DNA of 64,000 nucleotides from Lunularia cruciata. Its lineage: Eukaryota; Streptophyta; Marchantiopsida; Lunulariales; Lunulariaceae. Of this stretch, positions 43,158-53,410 are shown piece by piece. The stretch spans positions 39,556,001 through 39,620,000 of the forward strand of contig OX419760.1 of NCBI GenBank assembly GCA_948567375.1, written 5' to 3'. Each line of letters opens with the position of its first letter. Position 1 is the stretch's first letter. The notes under the pieces were generated by a model. It saw nothing but the letters and a program-made list of their open reading frames with translations, was not told the origin of the DNA and did not search any database. A program made the position numbers and the translations under genes.

Positions 43158-44944
43158 TTGGACTTTCAACTTCTTCACGAAGTGCAAGCAGCCCTGCGCA
43201 AACTTGACCAAAAGAGACGGGAAGGAGGTTGGCAAGGCTACTTTTCATCCCCGTCTTCCAAGAAAAAGAAAGACTTGAGTGGGCAGACATACTTGCTACG
43301 ACCCAGTACACCAACTTCCCCTAAAGCTATAAAGGATGTCGATTTCATTAAGAAGTTTGTTCGAGAAAAGACAGCCCAAACACTTACAAAAGAAGAGTAC
43401 CAGCATCTAGTATGAACAATTCCCCGGTTATCCCGAAGAAGGTTTGAAGACCAGATTGAAGTTGTGGAACCTTTTACTTCTGATCAGGTTGAAGTTGACA
43501 CAACCAGAGAAGAAGAAATTGTCGAAGAAGACCCCAATTTGAACTTGACAAATTGGAATCCGTGGGCAGACAACACGGCATCTATACCAAGTAATTCTGC
43601 GGTTCCCGTAAGTTCAAACTTACCACACCCAAATCCGCCACACCGAATGATGTCTTCGTTACCCGTAACCCGGCATGCTTATCAGAAGTATAAATGTACC
43701 GAGCAAGACAAAGATCCTGACGAATGCATTGAGGAATTCAAAGTCATTTCCTTTGCTAACAAGGAACATGACTCCGCGGATCGACTGTGGATTTTCCCAA
43801 GTCTGCTCCGAAAGAAGGCTCGGAGCTGGTATACTCATGTAACGCAGAAAGGATTTACACCAGTAGACAAGGCAGACTTACGGAATGGCTTCTTGGAATG
43901 ATTTTGGGAAGTGGATTATGATACAAGTGTCTTTGCGGTACTTAATGATTTGGATCGAGGAAAGAAGAAAAAATTGAGAGATTACTCTGAGCGGTTCATG
44001 GCCTTATTGAATCGAGTCCCAAAGCAATCCGGGGTGGTGGGTTATTCCGATGCCCAAGCCATTACCTAGTTTCTCGGCGGGCTTTCACCGGAGATTTGAA
44101 TCTTTGCCAAGGAGAGAAATGCAACTTCTCTGGACAAAGTCCTCAAACATGTTGCCCGATATGAGGCGGCTCATTCCAACTCGTCCAGTAACCAAAGAAA
44201 TTGTGAGAAGAAAGGCAAAAAGCCAAGATGAAGAGCTTCACGAAGTACTTCTTCTTCTTTGGAGGAATCCTCCACTTCTTCTAGTTCTTCTTCGGAATCC
44301 GACAAAGAACCCAAGCCGAGAAAAATATGAAGACGCAGAGGAAAGAAGCCTGTAACACCGCCAGTAAAGAATGTATCTAAGGCAGATCAAAAGTTGGAAA
44401 CTCTTATTAAAGAGTTTGCAGATTTTAAGATCCAGATGATTGGGGTGAAAGACCGAAGAAAACCCTCGTCATTTGGACGACCAAATGTATGGTGCACTAC
44501 GTGTGGTAAATCCGGCCATGCTAATACAGAGTGTTTAACTTGCACGGCATTTCCAGTGCAACAAATAGATTGGGTTCCTGGATGGGATCAAGGCGACGAA
44601 GAAGAGACGGTATACCAAACCCAAGACACACAGCCTCCATCAAGCCCATCATATCAAGGTCCCAGGTTTGGACCACGGGAGTACAATCCTACTGTTCCTC
44701 CACAAAGCCCCCGATGGGTGGTCAAAATAGACCTCAAAATGTTGCACCGAGTGCTTGTTACAATTGTGGCTTGATGGGACATTGGTCTCCAAATTTTCCG
44801 GAGCCAAGACAACAAATTGGGTATGTACTCCTTTGTGGGAATTGTAAAGGATCAGGGCACACAAGAAACCAGTGCCCGCAACCACCCAATCTGAAGCCCC
44901 CTGTCAAGTATGTTCAGACTCTTGCTGAGCGTGCTGCGCTCTAG
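43158..44944 (+). pseudogene. gag: Family-A gag
   Basis: An N-terminal charged part (43158-43415) is followed by the capsid core at 43464-44120: HAYQKYKCTEQDKDPDECIE, LRKKARSWYTHVTQKGFTPV, and, after a TGA at 43899-43901, YDTSVFAVLNDLDRGKKKK and YSERFMALLNRV. Three zinc knuckles follow: CTTCGKSGHANTEC (44492-44533), CYNCGLMGHWSPN with the last Cys missing (near 44760), and CGNCKGSGHTRNQC (44836-44877). Single-base shifts near 44220 and 44740 separate the parts. Gag packages element RNA. The leader 42981-43157 shows nothing of note. Confidence 0.8.
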
Positions 44945-45010
44945 GCAAAGGGGGACACTAACGTCAATTGTATTACACTTGAGGAACAGAGGCCTCAAGA
45001 AGGAAGTCCA

Positions 45011-45980
45011 GCTTCAGAAGTGGAGTGGCCGGACCTTGAAATTTTGAAGGTAGAAACTCGCACGGAGAGAAAGAATCAAGTTTCCAAAGAAACAAGTATA
45101 GCGGCGTCTTCCTCCCGGAAAATGAAGAGACTACGACCAAAAGCTATCCTTTCGGCAAAGGAGGAAAAGGTCCTAGCAAAAACTAAAGCAAAAGCTTTGC
45201 ATAAAGAAATTAAGGAAGCAGTACTATGCACGCGGGAGATGAGTGTGGAGGCAAATGCGAAGACGCAAACCCTCATATTTTTGGCGGATATCAAGTCTAA
45301 AGTAAAAGACATGATCCAAGCCAAAGTTGGTCAACCCAATGATCATCGGGTCAAGCACCTATGCACTCCGGTTATCATCCTCACGCATCCCGAAGTTTGC
45401 TTTGAATAGGCAAACAATTCAGAACCAAAGCCAAAGACAAAGTAGGTGAAATTGGGAGGAGTTCCACAGTATGATATTGTGGCAGATATGGCATCTACAA
45501 GCACAAATGTCACGTTTAAAAAATTATGGGAGGACAATAAGCTTTATAAAAAGCAGCTAAGTTCAGCTCTCAAGAAAGTAAGGGCAATGACAAAGAAAGA
45601 CTTGCCCGCAATTTATCGTATTGAAAAGGAAGATTTGGGATCTCTTGAGGTGGATGCAGAGATAGCAGGCTGTATGATTACATCCATACCCATTGATTTG
45701 GGGTCGGGTGTAAATGTCATGATAGAAGACACTGCACATTGACTGGGGTACATAACATTTGAACCAACACCCCAGATACTTAAATTTGCAGATCAAACCC
45801 GGAGACGGCCCTTGGGCATGCTGTCAAATATCACCACGATTATAGGAGGGGTGCCTTTTAAATTAAACTACATTGTGTTAAAACCAATAACTAAAACTGG
45901 CTACCCTCTCTTGATTGGGAGACCGTGGTTGTACAGTGCCCAGGTTATGGTGATGGCACCAGCAAAAATTACAATTTAAA
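45011..45980 (+). pseudogene. pol: Family-A gag-pol linker and aspartic protease
   Basis: The linker 45020-45409 is Lys- and Glu-rich (EEKVLAKTKAKALHKEIKEA), open for 129 codons and without a known domain. The protease frame 45446-45742 contains AGCMITSIPIDLGSGVNVM. DLGS is the normal active-site form in Athila/Tat proteases, so it need not be a mutation. After a stop, KTGYPLLIGRPWLYSAQVMV near 45895-45950 closes the domain with IGRPWL. Confidence 0.75.
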
Positions 45981-45986
45981 GATATT

Positions 45987-46743
45987 TTGTCTAAAGAACA
46001 AAAGCTGGTGATGGTAAGTTGGACAAAGATTCCTCATCTTGGGGAAACTACTTTGTCAGAAGACGAGGATGAATCCAAAGATTCATCGTCTTCATCTTCC
46101 GAGGACTCCAATGCCAATGTCCAAGTAAATTATTTGGAATGCTACGAGGTAGAGGTCAACGACGAAGACCCATACAACATTGCCTCGGGTAAACAAGACT
46201 TGGAGGAAGGGGTTTTGACGGCAGTACGTCTCGGATTGAGTCAAGCAAGTCACATAGAAGGTGTCATTAACCCCAATGACTATCAAGATGTGGTCTTGAC
46301 TGAAGAAAAGATTTTAAAGATTTCAAAGACAATCACCGTCGAGGAGTTGGTAGGATACACTGCCCTGTTTATAGAGTTCCAAGATGTATTTGCCTGGTTT
46401 ATTGACCAAATGCCGGGAATTCCACAAGAATTTGGCGAGCACCGGATTGATCTGGTTGAAGGTGCAGTTCCGGTTTGTCAAAGACAATACCGCCTAAACC
46501 CAAAGTACTCCCTCCTAGTAAAAGATGAAATTGATAAGTACTTAGGGGCTGGAATAATTTTCCCTATTTTAAGTAGTGAGTGGGTTTCACCCATTGTCAT
46601 TGTTCTAAAGAAGAAGACCGGGAAAATTTGAGTGTGCCAAGATTTTTGCAAATTAAATGCAGTCACTAGAAAGAACCATCATCCTTTACCATTTACAGAT
46701 ACAATTCTAGACCAAGTAGTTGGTCATCCATGCTATAGTTTTC
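45987..46743 (+). pseudogene. pol: Family-A reverse transcriptase, truncated
   Basis: The 214-codon frame starts with an acidic spacer and passes EFQDVFAWFIDQMPGIPQEF, HRIDLVEGAVPVCQRQYRLN, KDEIDKYLGAGIIFPILSSE and WVSPIVIVLKKKTGK. It stops at a TGA in place of the Trp codon of (W)VCQDFCKLN (46629-46631). It goes on YPLP-like HHPLPFTDTILDQVVGHPCY and breaks at 46743, before the palm Asp residues, at the joint to the 3' LTR. Without the catalytic region it cannot act. Confidence 0.85.
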
Positions 46744-46827
46744 TTGAGAACTCCATTTTTGTTTTTCTATGGTTAGTAGTGTTTAATAGACAAAGTAAGC
46801 ACAGAAAAGTCAAATTGCAGACAAAGA

Positions 46828-48315
46828 ATGGGCAAAAGTAACTTCGGAGGAAAGTCAAAGAAGCTGACATTGGATCCGATAATGGAGGTACTCGGAAGAG
46901 AAGTACACCGGAAAAAGTACGAAGATCATCGTCTTTGGGTTGGAAGACGCAGGAAAGATGAAGACCGTTTAACAACCTCTGTACGTGGCAAGAAAGTACA
47001 TTTCAAGAAACGGCGGGGGCAAAATAAGCATGTCTTGACAGTGACCGGGAGTGCATGCAGAAGAGAGAAATTCACAGACAAAATCAACTAAAGAATGACT
47101 GCAATTTGGGGCAATATAAAATTGCAACTGCGCAGGGGGAAGTTGAATCCTCTGAGTAAATTTCCAATTCCTTTGAGTAGTCGTCCTGCATTAATGCATG
47201 TTTGGAAGCCCGTCAAGAGTGAGATTTTCCGGAACCCTGAGGGAGTTAGAGTGTCTTGTCCAGGAGAGGGTCTTATTTTCCAACAACGTAGAACAAGAGA
47301 ACAAATCATGGCAAAGAAGGTGGCCAACGCGCTGGCAGTGAGAGGTTTTGCAATCCAAAGAGTAGATGTAGTAGCTAGAATCAAAGTCTTGGTTAGAGTT
47401 TGTATTACATTTTTAGCATGGAACTGGAATTTCAATTTCCCAGGAGTGATAGCAGAGATTGCTGCCAGTAATTGTGAGGAGGGTCCCGAGGTGGAAGGGA
47501 AGAGAGGCAATCCGGCTCGATGGAATGAGTCGGATTGGAAGTTAGTATTGGGGAGAGAAGCAGGAGAGCCAACAAGGATCACTTTCTATCGGAAGTGTGA
47601 TGCTGCAGAGGAGACGGCGGAGATCCGCAACTTGTTTTTTGCTCCGAGAACTACGAATGGCTACAAGGTGGAGTCCTATCGGGACCCGATCCAAAGAAGT
47701 ATCGTGGAGGCAATGATGGCCATGTTCAAGCCAGAACAAACGACCTATGTGACCATGCAATAGGCAGTCTTTTTCCATCAAATGTTTGCAGGAGTTCTAG
47801 TTAATTGGGCAAGGTGCTTTCATCACCAAACAAGGCAGATGGTAGTGAATTGGCAAATGGGCTTGCCACCGCATTATTTTGCACCATTTGCAGCTCACTT
47901 CTACTTTGGGCTGAATTTATTATCCGAAGACAAGCGTCATCGTATGGTGTCTCACATGCACCCCAATTTGAGACGAGAAGCAGACAATGAGGAGCGCCAG
48001 TATATGCTGCATCTTTGATCAAATGACAAGTACTTTGTGAGGATGGGACGGTGGAAAATTGAAGACATCACCAGTCCAAAGACAAAGAAGCGCATCAAAC
48101 CTGAAGAAGCCAAGTTGTCTCTCATGCAAAGAAAGACTCGGCGGCTGATGTTGAAGACAGCAAAAGTTGTAAGAGAGGCATCATCGGGATCGGAGTCTGA
48201 GGAAGAGATTGAGTCGCAAGAAGAGGACTCGGAAGAAGAGGAGCTCACCTTGAAAAGTGAGGAGTCTAGGAGCAAAAGTGATGGAGAGCCAGAAGTCCAG
48301 CAGTCAGCTAGCTAG
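46828..48315 (+). pseudogene. LTR-encoded ORF of family A, N-terminal and middle part (A5)
   Basis: One register stays open from 46828 to about 48018 with stops only at 47089-47091 and 47761-47763. The first 87 codons are strongly basic (EVHRKKYEDHRLWVGRRRKD, KKVHFKKRRGQ). Then come MTAIWGNIKLQLRRGK, VDVVARIKVLVRVCITFLAW, KRGNPARWNESDWKLVLGRE and AMMAMFKPEQTTYVTMQ, a TAG, and AVFFHQMFAGVLVNWARCFH with PHYFAPFAAHFYFGLNLL. A TGA at 48016-48018 (after MLHL) matches a TGA at the same place in A2. The acidic segment at 48180-48290 ends where the coiled coil is deleted. Confidence 0.62.
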
Positions 48316-49235
48316 TCTTAGATTGGATTTAGTCAATTTGGAGTTAGAGAAAATTTGGAATAGTGTGACAGTGGAGAAGAAATCCAATGTTGCAGAAGTA
48401 GGAATACAAGTATCATCGGACTTGAAGATTGACACATTAGAGAAGAGTGGGTCGGGAAATAAGAAGGTAGATAGATTACCTGTGAGCTCAATTGTCGATT
48501 GTAGTGAAGAAGTCGTAGAATTAGTAAAGAAATTAGTAGAATCAGTCATACCCGAAGAAGGAGAAATAGTAAGAAGATCATCGGGTTTGGAAGCCGATGA
48601 TGAGGTAGACATTGGATCGGGATAGAAGTCAATTTTGAGATAGGAAAGGGCAGATATGAAGAGATAGATTGTCCCTTGGGATTTGTAGGTAGGAAGAGAT
48701 GTTAGGAAGCGGTGCTAGGTAGGCAAATCTGCCATTTGCTTCAGTATTTAAGTGAAGTCTAGTAGTGAGCCAGTTAGTCTTAGACTGGATTTAGTCAATT
48801 TGGAGTAAGAGAAAATTTGGAATAGTGTGACAGTGGAGAAGAAATCCGATGTTGCAGAAGTAGGAATACAAGTATCATCGAACTTGAAGATTGACACATT
48901 AGAGAAGAGTGGGTCGGGAAATAAGAAGGTAGATAGATTACCCGTGAGCTCAATTGTCAATTGTAGTGAAGAAGTCGTAGAATTAGTAAAGAAATTAGTA
49001 GAATCAATCATACCCGAAGAAGTTGAAATAGTAAGAAGATCATTGGGTTTGGAAGCCGATGATGAGGTAGACATCGGATCGGGATAGAAGTCAATTTTGA
49101 GATAGGAAAGGGCAGATATGAAGAGATAGATTGTCCCTTGGGATCTATAGGTAGGAAGAGATGTTAGGAAGCGGTGCTAGGTAGGCATATATGCCATTTG
49201 CTTCAGTATTTAAGTGAAGCATTCGCAGTTTGATG
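48316..49235 (+). repeat. Tandem duplication of the ORF tail in the A5 LTR
   Basis: Two copies of about 460 bp start TTAGTCTTAGA(T/C)TGGATTTAG and end at the TATA-like region (CAGTATTTAAGTGAAG). Each holds the conserved tail from VAEVGIQVSS to DDEVDIGSG. The copies differ by scattered transitions. The joint lies at about 48760-48777. Confidence 0.85.
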
Positions 49236-49307
49236 TTATTCAATATTCAAATTTCTGAAGATAGATAAAGCGAAGTGATGTTCTTAGTACTTGTCGCTTA
49301 AGCTTAA

Positions 49308-49756
49308 TGTCATGCCATTTGTAGTTCCGCATCTAGATGCTCGGACACTGGAGTTCCAGTGATGGTAGTTAGAGTTATTCTAGCAGTTTCTCAGGGACTA
49401 CTTTCCGACGGTTAGATTTTGTGCTCGGGGTACTGACTTCACGGTGGGGCCCACCGTCACTTTGCACCGTTTGCACCGTCGAGTGTGCCGTCAACGGGAC
49501 CGTTAGGGTTTCAGGGCTAGCTCGAGTCCAGGGGGTATAGTTTCGAAGTGAGCTCCAGAGAGCTCACTTCTCTGATGTTGAGCCTTCGAGTTCCTGGCTA
49601 TGGTGGACAGAGGCCGGCGAGCGTCACCTGGATTCTCTATGCTTGAGTGGGTGTGGCTTGACTGTAATCAGTGCCCAGTTGTTGGCAGTTTATAGAGTGA
49701 CAGATCAAGTACTGATCTGAGTTGAGTTGAATTGAAAGTGTTAAGCAATCTGATTA
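49308..49756 (+). repeat. E1 left LTR (first about 107 bp absent)
   Basis: It matches 55390-55838 over 449 bp with about ten differences, mostly C/T or G/A. By PPT position the LTR should begin with TGTGGCACTTTAG, so this copy starts at about LTR base 108. It contains an 11-bp-stem hairpin (49545-49570). Directly after it CATCAGAG (49757-49764) resembles the core of the iMet PBS (TATCAGAG). Confidence 0.8.
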
Positions 49757-51110
49757 CATCAGAGAAGTGAAGTCAGGGGGAAATCGGGTGCAGGAACGTT
49801 GAGTGTTGGTGGTATCTCCAAGCTCGGTGGATCGTGGTAGCTCGATTCAGGTTCTATGTTTCCCTAGTGTGCAGAAGCTCGTGTAGTTGATGCAAATTTG
49901 GCAGTTAGGCGGACGGTGTACGGAAGCGCTGGCCAAATTTTGAGCAAAGAAGGAGCAATTTTTGAGCAATGTTGTGATTTTGAGCTCAGGAGGTGAAGGC
50001 AGGACCAATTTGCTGCGAGTTGGGCTCAGAAAGTGAAATTGAAGGTGGAGTTGGAAAGCTCTTCTCATGAAATTGTGATTTGGAAAAACCCGTTTTGTCA
50101 ATTTGGCTCGAGTGGAAAGTTAGCTGGGGATTTGGCGGACATCCATCTTTAGGGTTTACGACAGATTTTACGTTAGATTTACGTCAGATTTTGGGCGAAA
50201 ATTGGAGGAGTTTTGCTGTTTGGCCAGATTTGGAGAAGTTTTGCTAGTTTGGAGGAGTTTCACAGATTTGGAGAAGTTTCACCAATTTTGGAGGAGGTTC
50301 GAAGTGGCAACAAGAAAGGCCTCATTTGGCTGAATTTCGGCGTTTCGAGGCATAGGGCTGTGGGCTATGAGAGGCTACGAAGGCCTAGAAGGGCCAGAAG
50401 GGCCAGCAAGCCAGCTTGCTGGCGTGAGGCTAGCTAGTTTAGTGTAGATCTTGGTCATTGGTTGGCAAAATCTGCCTTTCTTGCTAGATTGTGCGCAACA
50501 GGGTTTGACCCCTAGATCTCTTGTTCCTAGACTGGTGCCCTAGCCAACTGGTCCACCCTCACTTGTTGTCATAGTGACTATGCCACTGTTATCTATACAC
50601 ATGTAGCTTTGGCTAGGAGAGGCAGTTTGATCCCATTCTTGGTGATCCTGGTAGCTTAGGACTTAGATACGAACTACTCTTATGTCAAATGCCAAATGGT
50701 GGCAGAGTCAGTCCCGTGTTGTGTTATGAGATGGAGGGTTTTCGTTTAGATTTCTTGTGATTGGATCCCCTCCATTCTCTGCTTCCTGTTTGTGCACCAC
50801 GTTTGTGTGAGGTGCCTTGACTTTTGAGCGTTGGTGCTCTGGTGTGCTCTCGATGGTGAGGCTGGAGTGATGACCAGTCAGACTACCTTTGTTTCTCTCC
50901 GGTGAGGCAGGAAGTGATGACCTGCAGACCGTGAGAGTGCATGTTATGATGGCAGGTTACAGGTTGCCCTTCCCCTAGTGTAGTTATCTCGGTTAGAGTT
51001 ACATTAGTGGGTGGTGTCTAGTTGGTGTTGGCACTTGGTGGGGCACTTGCAGTTGCGACTTGCGGTTGCAGTTGGTGGTTCGGGTTTGCTGTTGCAGTTA
51101 CGTGGTCACG
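49757..51110 (+). other. E1 leader
   Basis: About 1.35 kb lie between LTR and gag. No retroviral domain is seen. The open stretch at 50213-50437 is rich in Gly, Arg and Phe and looks accidental. A tRNA-like segment on the minus strand is noted at 50495-50562. Repeats of GGAGAAGTTT/GGAGGAGTTT occur near 50200-50300. Confidence 0.4.
50495..50562 (-). other. tRNA-like segment with pol III box resemblance
   Basis: The minus strand reads TGGACCAGTTGGCTAGGGC (A-box-like, D-arm-like) and about 35 bases later GGGGTCAAACCC (B-box and T-arm-like). The spacing fits a tRNA body, but there is no matching acceptor stem or clear anticodon arm. It is not a functional tRNA gene; it may be a tRNA-derived fragment or chance. 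Confidence 0.3.
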
Positions 51111-52745
51111 ATGGAGTTCTTTGGAGATTCCAGAGGAGTTAGCCCTGCAGTACGTAGTGGGTTTACTCGGAGTGGTGCTCGGTATCAGCTTGTATCTCAG
51201 GTCCCAGTGAGGGAGGAGATTGGCTCTGAGTTGGAGTTCGACATAGGAGCTGATTCAGTTGAGAGTGCACTTGGTGTGTCCGCACCGTTGTTGTGGGACA
51301 TGGACGAGATTTATGGGGCCTCCAAAGGCCCTAGGCGTTACTCTGGTACAGTGGGTACTATTGAGTTGGATGATTTCATCCAGGAGTTTGATAGTTGGTG
51401 TGATCTGCAGCAGATGCGGAACCGGACTTTGTTCACACCCTTCATGGCATGGAAGGGGTTGTTTCAGCACTTGGAGGGTCCACCGATGGATGATTACCAT
51501 GAGTTCAAGAGAGCTCATTTGGAGGAGATTGAGTTATGGAGACAATATTGGTCTCCACACTATGTCTCCATCACTTCAGGCTCGGTGGCCAGGAGTAGAT
51601 TGGCTGTACCTACGAGTTCTAGCTCGAGTAGTGTGGGTGGAGCTAGTAGAGGTGCACTAGCTGGAGATAGTGCTACTACGAGTGGAGGTACCGCTGCATG
51701 AGGTGGTGTGGTACCGGGGTTTAACCCCCTGGTTGAGTTCTTCCTATGTTTGAGGCAGAACTACCAGGGAGTGCGGATTGACAAGCTGAGGAGCTTGCAG
51801 GAGTTCCAGCGAAAGGCTGGAGAGAGCCTACACGAGGCATACACTCGCATGAGGCGGCTGATCAGTTTCACTCAGGGAGTTACTGAGGCCCAGGCAGTCC
51901 AGTTTTGGTATGGGATACTGGACAGGGAGTTGCAACGTAGAGTTCGTGATGCTACGTTGTTGCAGGCTACTTCGCCCACTTTGGCAGTAGTCTTTGGTTT
52001 GGCTGAGCGTATTGAGCTCAACATGGTGGAGGAGAGAGTGGTGACAGCTGGATTTGGTAGAGAGACCTCATCCACAGTTGTGACTTCTTCTAGAGTGCAG
52101 CAGAGTGCACCACGCCCAGTTGGTTTTCGAGGACAGGGTGGACAGCCCAGATCCTATGGAGCGAGTGGAGGGCCTAGTGGAGTTAGACCCTTACCCTCAT
52201 TTTTGGGTCAGCAGCAGCCAGTGAGTGGTGGTGTTGCTTGTTGGACTTGTGGTGGACCTCACCATAGGAGAGAGTGTACTCAGGGCAGCGGACCTGATAC
52301 CTCTGGTGCATCACAACCAGCACAGAGGCAGTGTGAGCATTGCCACAGATTTGGTCACACTAGTGACCGGTGTTTTGACCTACACCCGGAGTTACGGAGT
52401 GGTAGGGCTGCTATGACAGGTAGTAGAGGAGCTCCAGTTCATGGAGGACGAGGTGGTAGAGGTGGTGGTAGAGGATCTACACCTAGTAGGGGTGCGGTAC
52501 CTGCCCTTACTTCTGACACAGCTATGGCTACTCGGATTGAGCAGTTGGAGCAGAGATTGGCTAGTATGGCTATTGCTCAAAGGAGATCAAATTCGGGTGC
52601 TGAGGCTACCACCTCATATGCTGGTGATAGAGATGCTTTGGACTTCATGTGCGGAGCAGCACAGGTGGATGCATCTGCAGCAGTGACTAGGAGTGCAGTA
52701 CGTGCTCCAGAGCCTAGAGGAGCATCAGTGGAGTTGGACCCATAG
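51111..52745 (+). pseudogene. gag: E1 gag (one in-frame TGA)
   Basis: The ATG at 51111 gives MEFFGDSRGVSPAVRSGFTR. The capsid region follows (TIELDDFIQEFDSWCDLQQM, FTPFMAWKGLFQHLEGPP), then a Ser/Gly-rich hinge. A TGA at 51699-51701 interrupts, but the register goes on without shift: PLVEFFLCLRQNYQGVRIDK, ESLHEAYTRMRRLISFTQG, AVQFWYGILDRELQRRV. Two zinc knuckles lie near codons 385-435: CWTCGGPHHRREC and CEHCHRFGHTSDRC (perfect CX2CX4HX4C). A Gly/Arg-rich RGG-like stretch follows (GGRGGRGGGRG) and may add RNA binding. The register ends at TAG 52743-52745. Confidence 0.85.
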
Positions 52746-53410
52746 AGAGGAGAGGTTGGGAGACAGGTCAGACTTCCCCAGTCTTTCACGCTATCTGAGG
52801 CATTGCAGACGACATCCATGGTTCCTAGATGTCCCAGTGCAAGTGTGGTAGGTGGTGATGGAGTACCTGATGGAGTACCTGCTAGTCAGCCACCTGCTAC
52901 TACACAAACTGAGTCTAGCATGATGTTGGGGGCGGCTCAGCTGATTATGCGGCATCCTTTATTTTCAGCCAGTGACATGTTTACATTGGGAGTTGACCCA
53001 GCCCCAGTGTTCCGGTTGGCTGCCACGTTGTGTGAGAGTAGGGATGGTGCGGTTCCTACTACTAGAGCAGAGGTGGTTGGTAGTGGAGCTGACTTGGTTG
53101 AGGAGCATGGGATCCGTTCAGCGACCAGTGGTTTATGGCAGGCAGCAGCGGCTAGACTAGAGGAGTTGCCAGCTAGACCGGCCTTTGAGAGAGCGCGGTT
53201 TACACCTGGTGTTGTCCTATTGGATAACCAAAGGGGGATCTTTCGTTTGGTGGGACCTTCAGGGAAGGTCTATACACCACAGAGAGTCTTGTTAGACTCT
53301 GGTGTGCAGCCCCTTATGTTGAGGAAGGCTGCAGTTGTTGGTCTGGAGTTACGGAAGACCGATGTGGAGAGGTGTCCATTTCAGATCCAGACATCTCTAG
53401 GTGGTGGAGT
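52746..53410 (+). pseudogene. pol: E1 protease region, ending at the deletion
   Basis: It is in the same register as gag beyond the TAG at 52743. The first 130 codons have no known domain (AAQLIMRHPLFSASDMFTLG, RLEELPARPAFERARFTPG). The protease has the intact active site VLLDSGVQPLMLRKAAVVG (about 53287-53343) and KTDVERCPFQIQTSLGG. It then jumps at 53400-53410 into the end of RNase H, deleting about 3.3 kb of sequence present in E0 (rest of protease, methyltransferase, RT, most of RNase H). Confidence 0.82.

Noticed and set aside
50213-50437. Open frame in the E1 leader
   Set aside because: It is composed of short leader repeats; no domain and no second copy support it.
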